A stretch of DNA of 64,000 bases from Massilibacteroides sp. (GTDB taxonomy: Bacteria; Bacteroidota; Bacteroidia; Bacteroidales; Tannerellaceae): assembly GCA_028708075.1 (NCBI GenBank), contig JAQVZS010000001.1, positions 143,319 through 207,318 of the forward strand. The letters are read 5' to 3'. The position numbers and the translations under genes are program-made. Positions 54,553 to 64,000 of this stretch are shown here, in pieces. Position 1 is the first letter of the stretch, and the number at the start of each line of letters is the position of its first letter. Under the pieces are notes generated by a model that saw only the letters and a list, made by a program, of their open reading frames with translations, ran no database searches and had not been told where the DNA came from.

Positions 54553-56823
54553 ATGAACAAGTTCGTTTTTTTTACTCTTTTATTTTTTGTCTTTTCTTTT
54601 TTGATCTGTGCGGCGGAGAAGAAACCGACCAGTTTGATGACTGATTTAATCGAACATACGGAGCAGGTTTTCGAAAATGGCTATCGTTCCAGCTTGTCTT
54701 TGACTAAAATTCATGAAACGGTGAATCCAGTGCAGTATGTGGAAATTATTTCCGCTAAGCCGTCCTTTAGCTGGGTTGTTCCTGCTTTGGGTGAGAAGAC
54801 GGAACAAACAGCTTATCAGATAGTTCTTTATCAGAAAAAATGTTCCGTTCAGGGGGAAGGGGATTTATTTTGGGAGAGCGGAGTGGTCGGGTCGAATCGC
54901 TCTGTGGGAATTATCTATGATGGGAAACCCTTAAATCCGGATGAGATTTACGCGTGGAAAGTAAAGGTGAAAACAAATAATGGCGAGAGCGATTGGTCAG
55001 ATCTGAAAACTTTTAAGACTGCGAAATGGTTGAGTGATTATAAAGCGACCGCTTATCCGGTTGTGAAAACAGTTGATTCGGTAGTTTTGTTTAAGCAGGT
55101 TACGGATACGGTTCGTTTTTTTGATTTTTCCAAGGCGGCTTTCGGTCAATTGCTGTTGATGGTGACTACCGACCGACCGAATGATTCGTTACGGGTACAT
55201 CTGGGTGAACGCGTGCGCGACGGACGAGTCGACCGTTCGCCAGGAGGAACGATACGGTATCAATGCCATGTGTTGCCGCTTGCAAAAGGAACACATACTT
55301 ACCGGATTCTTATACCGAAGGATAAGCGCAATACTGGGTCGGCTGCTATTTTGATGCCTTCGTATATCGGTGAGGTGTTGCCTTTCCGGTATTGTGAGGT
55401 GGAGGGGAGATCGGATATACTTCGTACGATTTGTTTGCAGCGTGAAAGTGTTCATTATCCTTTCGATGAGACAGTTTCTGCCTTTTCCTGTAGCAACGAT
55501 ACGTTAAATCAAGTATGGAATTTGTGTAAATACTCGATCAAAACGACATCTTTTCTTGGAGTTTATGTGGATGGCGACCGGGAACGTATTCCATACGAAG
55601 CGGATGCATTGATCAACCAGCTTTGTCATTATGGGGTAGACCGGGAATATTCGATGGCGAGACGTTCGTTCGAGTATTTATTGGAACGCCCGACTTGGCC
55701 GACGGAATGGATCTTGCAAGCTGTTTTGATTGCGTGGCAGGATTATTTGTATACTGGAGATAGTCGTTCGTTACGTGCCCATTATGACATTCTGAAAGCG
55801 CGTACGTTGTTGGCGTTAAAAGGAAAGAACGGATTAATTAGTACAAAGACCGGCTTGCAAACAAAGGCGTTTCAGTCTTCGATTCGTATTAAAGGAGAGA
55901 TTCGGGATATTGTGGATTGGCCACATACGGGTATTTTGGGATTGAATAAACAGGAAGGTGGAGAAGCTGATGGTTATGTCTTTACGGACTATAATACCGT
56001 TGTAAATGCTTTTCATTATGAGGCTTTAAAACAAATGGCGATTATTGCCGATTTGTTGGACAAAACGGATGACGTAAAGTTTTTTGAAAAGGAAACGATC
56101 CGCGTAAAAGAGGTTTTTAATAAAACATTTCTGGATAAACGGAAAGGATATTATGTGGATGGCGAGGCTACCGATCATGCTTCCCTTCACGCAAATATAT
56201 TCCCGTTGGCCTTCGGGCTTGTTTCGAATAAGTACAAAGAAAAAGTGTTGGCGTTTATCCATTCGCGTGGAATGGCTTGTAGTGTTTATGGTGCACAGTT
56301 TTTGATGGACGCGTTGTATGAAGCGGGCGATGCGGAATATGCGTTAAAGATGCTTACTAAAACGGACGATCGGAGTTGGTATAATATGATTCGCTTAGGA
56401 TCGACTATCTCCTTGGAAGCTTGGGACGATAAGTATAAACCGAATCAGGATTGGAATCATGCTTGGGGTGCGGTACCGGCTAATATTATTCCGCGTAAAT
56501 TAATGGGAGTGGAACCGTTGAGTGCTGGATGTGATTGGGTACGTATTCTACCGCAACTTGGTTCGCTCGAATGGGCGAAAGCGACTATCCCGACGATTCG
56601 TGGGGAAGTGAAAATGGATGTCGAGAATAAACCCGGACAATACATTCTTCAGGTTATTATCCCCGCTAATATGAAGGCGGAGATTTATCTGCCTATGCCG
56701 AAATCGAAATATAAACTGATTACCAACGGTGTAGCGATGAAAGCTTCACGGGTAAAAGGCAAACCGTTTCTTTATCTGGGGCAGTTTAAATCGGGGACAT
56801 ATACGATACAATTGGATCGCTGA
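54553..56823 (+). CDS. Secreted alpha-L-rhamnosidase-like protein (GH78)
   Basis: A 756-residue exported enzyme with a signal peptide (about 1-20). N-terminal Fn3-like bacterial rhamnosidase domain (KPSFSWVVPALGEKTEQTAYQIVLYQ ... IYAWKVKVKTNNGESDWS), a beta-sandwich middle, then an (alpha/alpha)6 barrel with VDGDRERIPYEADALIN, ISLEAWDDKYKPNQDWNHAWGAVPAN and a beta-rich C-terminus. The usual acid motif (DxxxRExxxWxGD) appears as VDGDRERIPYEAD, so the general acid glutamate remains while the aspartate spacing differs. The family is well supported; true rhamnose specificity is uncertain. Alone, with no SusC/D genes. Confidence 0.8.
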   Translation: MNKFVFFTLLFFVFSFLICAAEKKPTSLMTDLIEHTEQVFENGYRSSLSLTKIHETVNPVQYVEIISAKPSFSWVVPALGEKTEQTAYQIVLYQKKCSVQGEGDLFWESGVVGSNRSVGIIYDGKPLNPDEIYAWKVKVKTNNGESDWSDLKTFKTAKWLSDYKATAYPVVKTVDSVVLFKQVTDTVRFFDFSKAAFGQLLLMVTTDRPNDSLRVHLGERVRDGRVDRSPGGTIRYQCHVLPLAKGTHTYRILIPKDKRNTGSAAILMPSYIGEVLPFRYCEVEGRSDILRTICLQRESVHYPFDETVSAFSCSNDTLNQVWNLCKYSIKTTSFLGVYVDGDRERIPYEADALINQLCHYGVDREYSMARRSFEYLLERPTWPTEWILQAVLIAWQDYLYTGDSRSLRAHYDILKARTLLALKGKNGLISTKTGLQTKAFQSSIRIKGEIRDIVDWPHTGILGLNKQEGGEADGYVFTDYNTVVNAFHYEALKQMAIIADLLDKTDDVKFFEKETIRVKEVFNKTFLDKRKGYYVDGEATDHASLHANIFPLAFGLVSNKYKEKVLAFIHSRGMACSVYGAQFLMDALYEAGDAEYALKMLTKTDDRSWYNMIRLGSTISLEAWDDKYKPNQDWNHAWGAVPANIIPRKLMGVEPLSAGCDWVRILPQLGSLEWAKATIPTIRGEVKMDVENKPGQYILQVIIPANMKAEIYLPMPKSKYKLITNGVAMKASRVKGKPFLYLGQFKSGTYTIQLDR

Positions 56824-56826
56824 AAA

Positions 56827-59202
56827 CTAATTATTCCCTTTTACTTCGAACGCAATTTTTCGCTGATTACCCCAAGAGTCGATCAGTGTAAGGAGATGTT
56901 TGCCCGGAGCCGGGCGGCAGGTAATTTGATGTTGTCCTCGCGTTTTTCCAATAAACACTGAGTCTAAATGCCAGTACAACACTGCGTCGTTGCGGCCGTG
57001 GGCTGCCTTGAAAATAAAACTTTCCTGTTTACCTGAAAATCCTTTGGGTAAGTATAATACAGCATGATGTTCCGGATAAATCAATTCGATCTGCCTGCTT
57101 TGTATTCCTTCACATCCGGGTTTAAACGGGGGAAGAGAACGATAGTCTATATGATAATTGCGGTAATAATACTCTTGGGCGGGGGGGAGGACAAACCACG
57201 AACGCGTTACGATATTTTCTATTTTTTCGCACGAACTGTTAACGCGAAAGCGTCCGTCAGCGGAAATATGAATTTGTTGGTGGTAAGGACAGATGGGCGT
57301 TCTGTTGCCGCTTAATGGAATATAGCAAGTATCTATCGATTCGCATAAGAACGACGCTTTATGTCCGCTGTTGCGGCAAATAGGGGCTTGCACCATTTCG
57401 TCATAAGGCTGTTCAAACCATTCAGAGGAGGGGAGAAGCGCGAAAATATCGAATAAGACGGGCGCTGCATTTCCTACACCGGTTAGTCCCGGCCGACCTT
57501 CGCCCGACGCGTTTCCTGCCCATATGCCGACCACAAAACGGGGGGTGTATCCTACCGCCCAGGCATCGCGTCCACCGTAGCTAGTCCCCGTTTTCCAGGC
57601 GATCCGTTTCATGGAGGAAAACTGTTGCCAGTCGGCTTCTTCTTCCGGACGGTTCAATGCCGACATGGCTTCCGTCATGAACCAGAGAGAAGCTGCGGAA
57701 AGTATAGGACGGTCGGTCAAACGTTTGTCGGTCAGCGACACGATTGGTTCTTTGTTCCGGGCGGGAGTCAGCCGTAACGAATGAATATCTCCCGGATCAT
57801 AGCGTCCGTTATAGTTGCGATAATGGCGTTGTACACGAGCTAGCGAAGCATACATTCCACAAATATCCCATAATGTTCCTTCGGCTCCTCCTAAAATCAA
57901 CGATGCACCGTAATGATCTTCATCAAAACGGAGTGTCGTCATTCCCAACGTTTTCAAAAGTGTCATGAATCGTCCCGTATTGTATTGCGAAAGCATACGG
58001 ACGAGTGGCACATTTAACGAGCGTTTGATCGCCTGATGTGCCGGAACAGCTCCGTAAAATGTTTTGTTATAATTCTGCGGCGTAAATCCATTGATGTTGA
58101 GTGGAACGTCGGATACCAGCATGGATGGGAGGATTAATCCGTCATGTAGCATCCCCGCGTATAAAAAAGGTTTCAGAATGCTTCCCGTACTGCGTGGGGA
58201 AATGATGATATCCACCTGGTTTCCTCGTCTCTCATCACCGGCAAAACTAACGTTTCCGGCATAAGCTAACGCTTCTCCGGTTTCGACATCTGCGACAAGC
58301 GCTGCCAGATTATAAATATGATTACTGCTGTATTGGCGCGCATAGCTGTCGACAATTCGTTGAACCTGTCGTTGTAAATCCCGACGAACAGATGTTTGCA
58401 AACGGTTTTTCCCTGTTTCCAAACGCATACGAGCTAGTAAATGCGGTGCGTCGTTGGGCAATGGAATCGGCGCGTCGGGCAACGGTTCCATACATCCAAG
58501 TTCATATTCTTCTCGTGTAATGCATTTGCGTTTTAGCAATGCAAGCAAAAGGTGGTCACGTTTCTTTTTTAGTGCCTTACGATTTCGCCCGGGATGAATT
58601 AGGGCAGGAGAATTAGGTAAAACCGCCAAAGTTGTCGTTTCAGCCCACGACAGTTGTTCCGCACTCCGGCCGAAATACCGCCAAGCAGCCGTTTCCAAGC
58701 CGATTACATTCCCCCCGAATGGCGCGTGCGAAGCGTAAAGTTCAAGAATCTCCTGTTTACGGTGTGTCGTCTCCAGAAAAAGTGCCCATATCGCTTCAAT
58801 TCCCTTTTCGTACAGGTTTCTGTCGCGGTTGCCTCTCGCCAGACGGGCTAATTGCATGGTCAGGGTACTGCCTCCGCTGACAATCTGTCTTGCTTGAATA
58901 TTGCTCTTGAGAGCGCGAAACAAAGCGATAGGATCTATACCCGGATGATAAAAGAATCGTTTATCTTCGTAGGTCGTTAGTGCCACAGCGAATTTAGACG
59001 GTACTGGATCGCTCGGAGAAAACCGCCATTGTCCGTCTTCTGCGATCCGTGCTCCGAGCAGTTCTCCTTCAGCGGAATAAAGCAACGTAGAGTAGGGGAC
59101 GGAGAATAGTTTGCGGGGAAAGAGCAGATAAAGAATTCCCCAACAAAAAAGACCTGTGAGTAAAATAATCCCACCTGTTTTGATATGTGTATTTTTATTC
59201 AT
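56827..59202 (-). CDS. pbpC: Penicillin-binding protein 1C
   Basis: Bifunctional peptidoglycan synthase of 791 residues, anchored by one N-terminal helix (about 10-30). GT51 domain (about 55-230): TYEDKRFFYHPGIDPIALFRAL, SGGSTLTMQLARL, EILELYASHAPFGGNVIGLETAAWRYFG. Transpeptidase domain (about 300-560): STGSILKPFLYAGML (SxxK serine), KRSLNVPLVRML (SxN) and AWKTGTSYGGRDAWAVGY (KTG). C-terminal BiPBP_C domain (about 690-790). It lies divergent to, 74 bases from, an alpha-2-macroglobulin gene; in E. coli the homologous pair (pbpC and yfhM) forms an operon. Its cell-wall role overlaps class A PBPs. Confidence 0.95.
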   Translation of the reverse strand: MNKNTHIKTGGIILLTGLFCWGILYLLFPRKLFSVPYSTLLYSAEGELLGARIAEDGQWRFSPSDPVPSKFAVALTTYEDKRFFYHPGIDPIALFRALKSNIQARQIVSGGSTLTMQLARLARGNRDRNLYEKGIEAIWALFLETTHRKQEILELYASHAPFGGNVIGLETAAWRYFGRSAEQLSWAETTTLAVLPNSPALIHPGRNRKALKKKRDHLLLALLKRKCITREEYELGCMEPLPDAPIPLPNDAPHLLARMRLETGKNRLQTSVRRDLQRQVQRIVDSYARQYSSNHIYNLAALVADVETGEALAYAGNVSFAGDERRGNQVDIIISPRSTGSILKPFLYAGMLHDGLILPSMLVSDVPLNINGFTPQNYNKTFYGAVPAHQAIKRSLNVPLVRMLSQYNTGRFMTLLKTLGMTTLRFDEDHYGASLILGGAEGTLWDICGMYASLARVQRHYRNYNGRYDPGDIHSLRLTPARNKEPIVSLTDKRLTDRPILSAASLWFMTEAMSALNRPEEEADWQQFSSMKRIAWKTGTSYGGRDAWAVGYTPRFVVGIWAGNASGEGRPGLTGVGNAAPVLFDIFALLPSSEWFEQPYDEMVQAPICRNSGHKASFLCESIDTCYIPLSGNRTPICPYHQQIHISADGRFRVNSSCEKIENIVTRSWFVLPPAQEYYYRNYHIDYRSLPPFKPGCEGIQSRQIELIYPEHHAVLYLPKGFSGKQESFIFKAAHGRNDAVLYWHLDSVFIGKTRGQHQITCRPAPGKHLLTLIDSWGNQRKIAFEVKGNN

Positions 59203-59224
59203 AAGAGCGTATGCGAAGATATTG

Positions 59225-59232
59225 TATATTTG
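59225..59232 (+). promoter_or_regulatory. -7 element of the alpha-2-macroglobulin gene
   Basis: TATATTTG in the 74-base divergent space, 44 bases before the ATG at 59277. Confidence 0.4.
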
Positions 59233-59276
59233 TGTAATTCAGCTTTCAGCTATGTTTTAAATAAAAAAATAGCGTT

Positions 59277-62200
59277 ATGATAAAAAATAGACTCTTGCTT
59301 TCCTTATTTTTATTTTTGGTTTTATTGGGATGTAGTTCCGGCCGAAAGAAAGGACAACCAATACCTTATAATTCAAATATCGAAGCATTTACTTCCGGTA
59401 AAATTTCCCGTTTTTCTCCGGTTTATCTTCTTTTTAGCCGGGATGTGGATTCTACGCGAATGACGGCCGATTTGTTAAAAAAGAAATTGAGGATTATGCC
59501 GCAGATAGAAGGTTCGTTTGCTTTTGAAAATAGTCGGACGATTGTCTTCCGTCCTGCCAGGGAATTTAAACGGAATACGGATTATACGATAAAAGCTGAT
59601 TTGTCGGCCTTTTTTGATGTTGAACCGGAAGAACGTGAGTTTACTTTTTCGTTTTCTACGTATGGAATGGCTTTGCGGACAAGTCTGAATTCGTTTGATG
59701 TCAATACGGATAGTGAAAACGGATACGATCTTTCGATTACTCTCTTTACTCCGGACAGGGAAGAGCGTGCGACACTCGAATCGCTTTTGCGCTTTTCGGA
59801 AAAAGTAACGCCAGTCTGGCAGCAAAGTCCCGATGGGAAAAAGCATGAAATCTTATTGTCTAATGTTGTTCCAGGCGCAGAAGCCGAACGTAATCTGGTC
59901 TTATCAGTAGCTCCCAATAAACTGGATATAGAAGAAAAAGATTTGTTGTCTGTTTACATACCCGGGATGAATGATTTTTCTGTGTATGATATTAATTATA
60001 AAACAGAACCGGAACGTTATGTTGAGGTTACTTTTACACAAAGATTAGACGAAGATCAATCTATGGAAGGATTGGCTTACATTGAAGGAAACAGTTCTGA
60101 GTTGGTGAATGTGTCCGGAAATAAACTGCGGCTTTATCCGGATGCGGCTTTGCGGGAGAGAAAAGGAAGTGTGAATGTACACTTGAGCAACCTGATTCGG
60201 TCGAAACGGGGATTGACATTGACAGAACCGGAAGTACGCCAACTGACGCTTTTCGAATCGGCTCCGATGGTGCGTTTCGTGGGGGAAGGTGTCATCATTC
60301 CGCAATCCGAAGCGTTGAGCGTGCCTTTCGAAGCGATTTATCTTCGTGGTGTTGTGGTGCGCGTGATTCGCATTGATGAACAAAATATCGGCCAGTTCCT
60401 GCAGTCGAACGATTTGTCCGGATCGTATGATTTGGTGCGTGTGGGACGTATCGTGGCGCGCAAGACGATTTTTTTTGATGAAGAAGGTGCTGATTTGACC
60501 CGTTGGAATACATTTGCGGTTGACCTGAACGCTTTAATGAAGCCTGAGCCGGGAGCGATTTATCGGGTAGAATTGTCTTTCGACCGAAACCTTTCGGTTT
60601 ATTCTTGTGATGCAGATGTGCCAAAAGCAACGAAAGAAGAATTGCTTGCCCGTGACGAGATTGAATTTCGTGAGGAAACCGAACGTTTTGACAAGGGCTG
60701 GTATAGCTATTATAATGAGAACTTTGATTGGAATGATTATAATTATGAGGAGATTGACAATCCTTGTTTTAATAGTTATTATTACAATAAACGGATCGGA
60801 AAAAATGTATTGGCTTCCAATTTGGGCGTCATTGCAAAGGGAGGAGAAGGTAACGAAATGCTGGTAATGGTGAGTGATTTGCTTACTGCCCAGCCACAGA
60901 AAGGCGTGGAAGTAACGGTATATAATTATCAGCATCAGCCGTTGGTAAAAGGGGTAACGGACGAGAAAGGATTGGTACGCCTTACGCTGGATAACCGGAA
61001 ACCATATTATCTGATCGCGACTCAGGGCGCGCAACGTTCTTATTTGCGGGTAGATGCCGGATTGGCGTTGTCTCTAAGTACGTTTGATGTTGACGGGGAA
61101 GTGATACAAAAAGGGATTAAAGGTTTTATTTACGGAGAACGTGGTGTGTGGCGCCCGGGCGATACGTTGCATCTTGCTTTTATGTTGAACGATCGTGAAG
61201 GAAACTTGCCGACAAATCATCCGGTGGTGATGGAACTACGGAATCCGTTAGGACAGCTTTATTTGAGAAAAACACAGACGCGAGGTGAAATGGGATTGTA
61301 TGCATTTCATCTTCCCACTGATCCGGATGTGCCGACTGGCGCCTGGACAGCGACAGTGCAGGTTGGAGGACTTTCTTTTAATAAGCGTGTCCGAATTGAA
61401 ACAATCAAACCGAACCGCCTGAAGATTTCTCTTCCAATACCCGAAAAGCCACTTATGTTTGGGGACGTATTTCCTGTGAATATGCATGTGGAGTGGTTGC
61501 AGGGTGCAGCGGCGCGCGATTTGAAATACGATATTCAGGGAACGTTTATTTCTACCAAGACAGCTTTTAATGGATACCAAAATTATGTCTTTGACGATCC
61601 GGCTAAAATATTCAACAGCGAGGAAAGTCGTTTAATTTCCGGAGTGACCGACGGACAAGGAAATACTGTTGTGCCGTTGCGTTTCGACTTGGGAACACAT
61701 GCGCCGGGTATGTTGCTGGCGAATTTGGTGACGCGTGTTTACGAGGAATCTGGCGATTTCAGCATTGATGGTGCCCGCTTGTTGTATTCGCCTTATCGCC
61801 ATTATGTGGGGATTCGTCCCCCACAATCTGGTAAAGAACAATTAAACACTGGACAAAAATATACGTACGATGTCGTGACTTTGAATTATGATGGTATGTT
61901 TTTGGCTAATCAAGAAGTGGAGGTAACCGTTTATAAAGTCTATTGGTATTGGTGGTGGAGTTCGGATCAGAGTCGACTGGCGAATTATGTCTCAGATTCT
62001 TATAATAAACCAGTAAAAGAGTTATTTGTTCGTACGGATGGAAATGGGAAGGCGAAGTTTGAGCTTTCTTTTCCGGATGATGAATGGGGAACGTATTTTG
62101 TACGAGTGAGTGATCGATTGGGTAAACATTCAAGCGGTGTGATGAGCTATTTTGACTGGCCTTCGTATGAAGGGCGTCGGAATAGAGATGGTAGTTCATC

Positions 62201-64000
62201 TCCGTATACTCTTACGTTTAAAACGGATAAAGACAATTATCGTGTAGGCGAGGATATGGTGATTTCTTTTCCTTCTACAGAAATGAGCAAAGCGATTGTC
62301 ACCATCGAAAACGGGACGAAAGTTTTGTCGGTCGAACGTTACGATTGTAGATCCAAAGAGACTACCGTAAGGATTCGTGTGACAGAAGAGATGCAGCCGA
62401 ATTCATATGTTTATATTACGTTATTGCAGCCGCATGGCGAAACGCAGAACGATCTACCGATCCGTCTTTACGGAGTTGTTCCTTTTACAGTGACTTCATC
62501 GAATAGCACATTACATCCGGTAATCCGGACGCTGGAAGAATTAAAGCCGGAAGAGCGTTACGACGTGACAGTTTCGGAAAAAAACGGACGGGAAATGGCG
62601 TATACAGTGGCAATTGTTGATGAAGGGTTGTTGGATTTGACTCGTTTTACTACACCCGATCCATGGAAAGTATTCAATGCTCGCGAAGCGCTGGGTGTAA
62701 GTACTTGGGACTTGTATAATTTTGTAGTCGGCACTTATGGCGGACGCATCGAACAATTATTTAGTATTGGTGGCGACGATGCACTGAACAAAGGGCCGAA
62801 GGCAATTGTCAATCGTTTTAAACCGGTGGTGCGTTTTGAAGGGCCTTTCTTTTTAAAAAAAGGAGAGAAAAAACGGCACACGTACAAAATGCCGAATTAT
62901 AATGGGCGGGTGCGGATGATGATCGTAGCTGGAGATGGCCGGGCTTATGGATATGCCGAAAAGAGTGTGTTGGTGCGTAAGTCCGTCATGTTGCTCGGCA
63001 CGCTTCCGTGCGTGATCGGCGTAGGTGAGGAGATGGTCGTGCCAGCGACTGTCTTTGCTACTGAGAAAGGTGTCGGGCAGGTGCAGGTAGCGATCGAGTG
63101 TTCGGGGAATATGGAAGTGACAGGAAATAAAATTGTCCAACTTTATTTTGACGAGCAAGGAGATAAACAAGCTGCTTTTCGTATTCGGGTGAAAAAAAAA
63201 CCGGGAGTAGGTCATATTAAACTGATTGCTTCGGGGAAAGGGGAGTCTACCGTTTACGAAACTGATATCGCGATCCGTTCAGTTAGACGAGTACAAACAA
63301 AAGTAATTCCAGCTACTCTTGAAAATGGGAAAAGATGGAAAGACTCGGTGACAATGCCGGGTAGTGAAGGAACCAATAAGCTAACGCTTGAAGTATCGAA
63401 CGTTCCGCCTCTTAATCTTGCCTTACGTTTGAAATACCTGTTGGGGTATCCGCATGGTTGTCTGGAACAGATCCTTTCAAAAGCGTTTCCGCAACTTTAT
63501 CTTAATGAATTGGTTGCATTGACCGACGTGCAATCTGTGTCTGTAGAGACGGTGATTCGGGAAGTAATATCCCGGCTTCGTTCATATCAGACGGCAGAAG
63601 GTGCTTTTGCTTATTGGCCGGGAGGAACTTCGACCAATGCTTGGGGAACAGCTTATGCGGCTCATTTTTTGGTCGAGGCCGAGTTAAGGGGATATTTTGT
63701 CCCTACCTCTTTGAAACTAACCGCGTTGAATAATCTGAAATTAGTTGCCCGGAAATGGCAAGCGCCTCCAGTTTCTTCCACTTGGGCTGCTTCCGAAGAA
63801 CTAACTCAGGCGTACAGGTTGTATGTGCTTGCGCAGGCGAACGTTGCTGAAATCGGTGCAATGAACAGATTGAAAGAAGCAAAGTTTGGTTATTCTGCAT
63901 CCATTTCTCTTTTAGCTTCGGCGTATGCTTTAGCCGGAAGACAGGATGTGGCAACCGATTTGCTTTCAAAAACGACAGAAGTCGTTTCCAGATATGATGA
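59277..64000 (+). CDS. Alpha-2-macroglobulin family lipoprotein (partial, continues past window end)
   Basis: Not in the ORF track because no stop occurs before the edge. The ATG at 59277 opens MIKNRLLLSLFLFLVLLGC, a lipoprotein signal with the cysteine at residue 19, then over 1,570 codons. It has MG-domain beta-strand character throughout, including the segment VSDLLTAQPQKGVEVTVYNY, and the thioester motif CLEQ (residues 1395-1398, codons 63459-63470) within LGYPHGCLEQILSK. Bacterial A2Ms are thought to trap proteases in the periplasm, protecting the envelope. It pairs divergently with pbpC. The remaining C-terminal part is outside. Confidence 0.92.
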   Translation, partial: MIKNRLLLSLFLFLVLLGCSSGRKKGQPIPYNSNIEAFTSGKISRFSPVYLLFSRDVDSTRMTADLLKKKLRIMPQIEGSFAFENSRTIVFRPAREFKRNTDYTIKADLSAFFDVEPEEREFTFSFSTYGMALRTSLNSFDVNTDSENGYDLSITLFTPDREERATLESLLRFSEKVTPVWQQSPDGKKHEILLSNVVPGAEAERNLVLSVAPNKLDIEEKDLLSVYIPGMNDFSVYDINYKTEPERYVEVTFTQRLDEDQSMEGLAYIEGNSSELVNVSGNKLRLYPDAALRERKGSVNVHLSNLIRSKRGLTLTEPEVRQLTLFESAPMVRFVGEGVIIPQSEALSVPFEAIYLRGVVVRVIRIDEQNIGQFLQSNDLSGSYDLVRVGRIVARKTIFFDEEGADLTRWNTFAVDLNALMKPEPGAIYRVELSFDRNLSVYSCDADVPKATKEELLARDEIEFREETERFDKGWYSYYNENFDWNDYNYEEIDNPCFNSYYYNKRIGKNVLASNLGVIAKGGEGNEMLVMVSDLLTAQPQKGVEVTVYNYQHQPLVKGVTDEKGLVRLTLDNRKPYYLIATQGAQRSYLRVDAGLALSLSTFDVDGEVIQKGIKGFIYGERGVWRPGDTLHLAFMLNDREGNLPTNHPVVMELRNPLGQLYLRKTQTRGEMGLYAFHLPTDPDVPTGAWTATVQVGGLSFNKRVRIETIKPNRLKISLPIPEKPLMFGDVFPVNMHVEWLQGAAARDLKYDIQGTFISTKTAFNGYQNYVFDDPAKIFNSEESRLISGVTDGQGNTVVPLRFDLGTHAPGMLLANLVTRVYEESGDFSIDGARLLYSPYRHYVGIRPPQSGKEQLNTGQKYTYDVVTLNYDGMFLANQEVEVTVYKVYWYWWWSSDQSRLANYVSDSYNKPVKELFVRTDGNGKAKFELSFPDDEWGTYFVRVSDRLGKHSSGVMSYFDWPSYEGRRNRDGSSSPYTLTFKTDKDNYRVGEDMVISFPSTEMSKAIVTIENGTKVLSVERYDCRSKETTVRIRVTEEMQPNSYVYITLLQPHGETQNDLPIRLYGVVPFTVTSSNSTLHPVIRTLEELKPEERYDVTVSEKNGREMAYTVAIVDEGLLDLTRFTTPDPWKVFNAREALGVSTWDLYNFVVGTYGGRIEQLFSIGGDDALNKGPKAIVNRFKPVVRFEGPFFLKKGEKKRHTYKMPNYNGRVRMMIVAGDGRAYGYAEKSVLVRKSVMLLGTLPCVIGVGEEMVVPATVFATEKGVGQVQVAIECSGNMEVTGNKIVQLYFDEQGDKQAAFRIRVKKKPGVGHIKLIASGKGESTVYETDIAIRSVRRVQTKVIPATLENGKRWKDSVTMPGSEGTNKLTLEVSNVPPLNLALRLKYLLGYPHGCLEQILSKAFPQLYLNELVALTDVQSVSVETVIREVISRLRSYQTAEGAFAYWPGGTSTNAWGTAYAAHFLVEAELRGYFVPTSLKLTALNNLKLVARKWQAPPVSSTWAASEELTQAYRLYVLAQANVAEIGAMNRLKEAKFGYSASISLLASAYALAGRQDVATDLLSKTTEVVSRYD

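Noticed and set aside
43017-56823. Polysaccharide utilization locus
   Set aside because: GH20, GH29 and GH78 genes occur, but separated by housekeeping genes, and no SusC/SusD-type pair or hybrid two-component sensor is present.
60534-61034. 166-residue minus-strand ORF inside the A2M gene
   Set aside because: The plus frame here is a clear alpha-2-macroglobulin reading frame; the antisense ORF has no motif.

Overview
This window looks like core chromosome of a member of the order Bacteroidales (Bacteroidota). The evidence is a fused lpxC-fabZ gene, a purM-prfA-pyrF gene order, an NrtR-like regulator beside Bacteroides-type xylose genes, a DUF4270 lipoprotein, a single-domain GT5 'glycogen synthase' next to pantothenate genes, and many upstream regions carrying the Bacteroidota promoter element TAnnTTTG, with little sign of Shine-Dalgarno sequences. 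I cannot fix the genus from the sequence; a Tannerellaceae/Dysgonomonadaceae/Porphyromonadaceae-like lineage is plausible. I found no rRNA, tRNA, insertion sequence, phage or CRISPR array.

Layout. 1-3.1 kb: end of an operon for a YbhFSR-like ABC-2 exporter (two ATPase genes, the first cut by the window edge, and two permeases). 3.1-10.4 kb: secreted GH29 fucosidase (-), NhaD Na+/H+ antiporter, serine acetyltransferase, threonine aldolase and a PcrA/UvrD helicase (all +). 10.4-14.7 kb: a minus-strand envelope cluster, TPR/PD40 protein - NfeD - FloA - uridine phosphorylase - MscL. 14.7-23 kb: minus-strand housekeeping operons: a pRiA4b-ORF3-like protein with miaA; lpxD - lpxC/fabZ - lpxA for lipid A; purM - prfA - small ORF - pyrF. 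23.3-25.7 kb: LysM glucosaminidase (-) and a CNNM/CBS membrane protein (+). 25.8-31.2 kb: complete xylose module (regulator, xylulokinase, isomerase, symporter). 31.2-38.2 kb: mtgA and lipB overlapping, a TamB-like protein (-), tsaD (+). 38.2-42.8 kb: panD and panC (-), a degenerate GT5 protein, a DUF4270 lipoprotein, panB (+). 43-46.7 kb: GH20 hexosaminidase lipoprotein and glyA (-). 47.2-50.6 kb: glycyl radical enzyme that best fits trans-4-hydroxy-L-proline dehydratase (HypD), with its activase. 50.6-54.4 kb: YhcH/YiaL protein, CopA-type P-ATPase, nitroreductase. 54.5-64 kb: secreted GH78-like protein, then divergent PBP1C (-) and an alpha-2-macroglobulin lipoprotein (+) that runs off the right edge.

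The genes mainly serve envelope building (lipid A, peptidoglycan, TamB, PBP1C/A2M), basic biosynthesis (CoA, pyrimidine, purine, serine/glycine/cysteine) and use of gut carbon or nitrogen sources (xylose, hydroxyproline, fucose-, GlcNAc- and rhamnose-like glycans). The glycosidase genes are scattered and no SusC/SusD pair is present, so this is not a polysaccharide utilization locus.

I did not find a clear new multi-gene system. The best leads are a structured leader upstream of the hydroxyproline dehydratase gene, a conserved-looking pseudo-glycogen synthase that has lost its nucleotide-sugar motif, 22-bp tandem repeats upstream of purM, the FloA/NfeD/MscL cluster led by an unknown TPR/PD40 protein, and several long perfect hairpins at gene ends.
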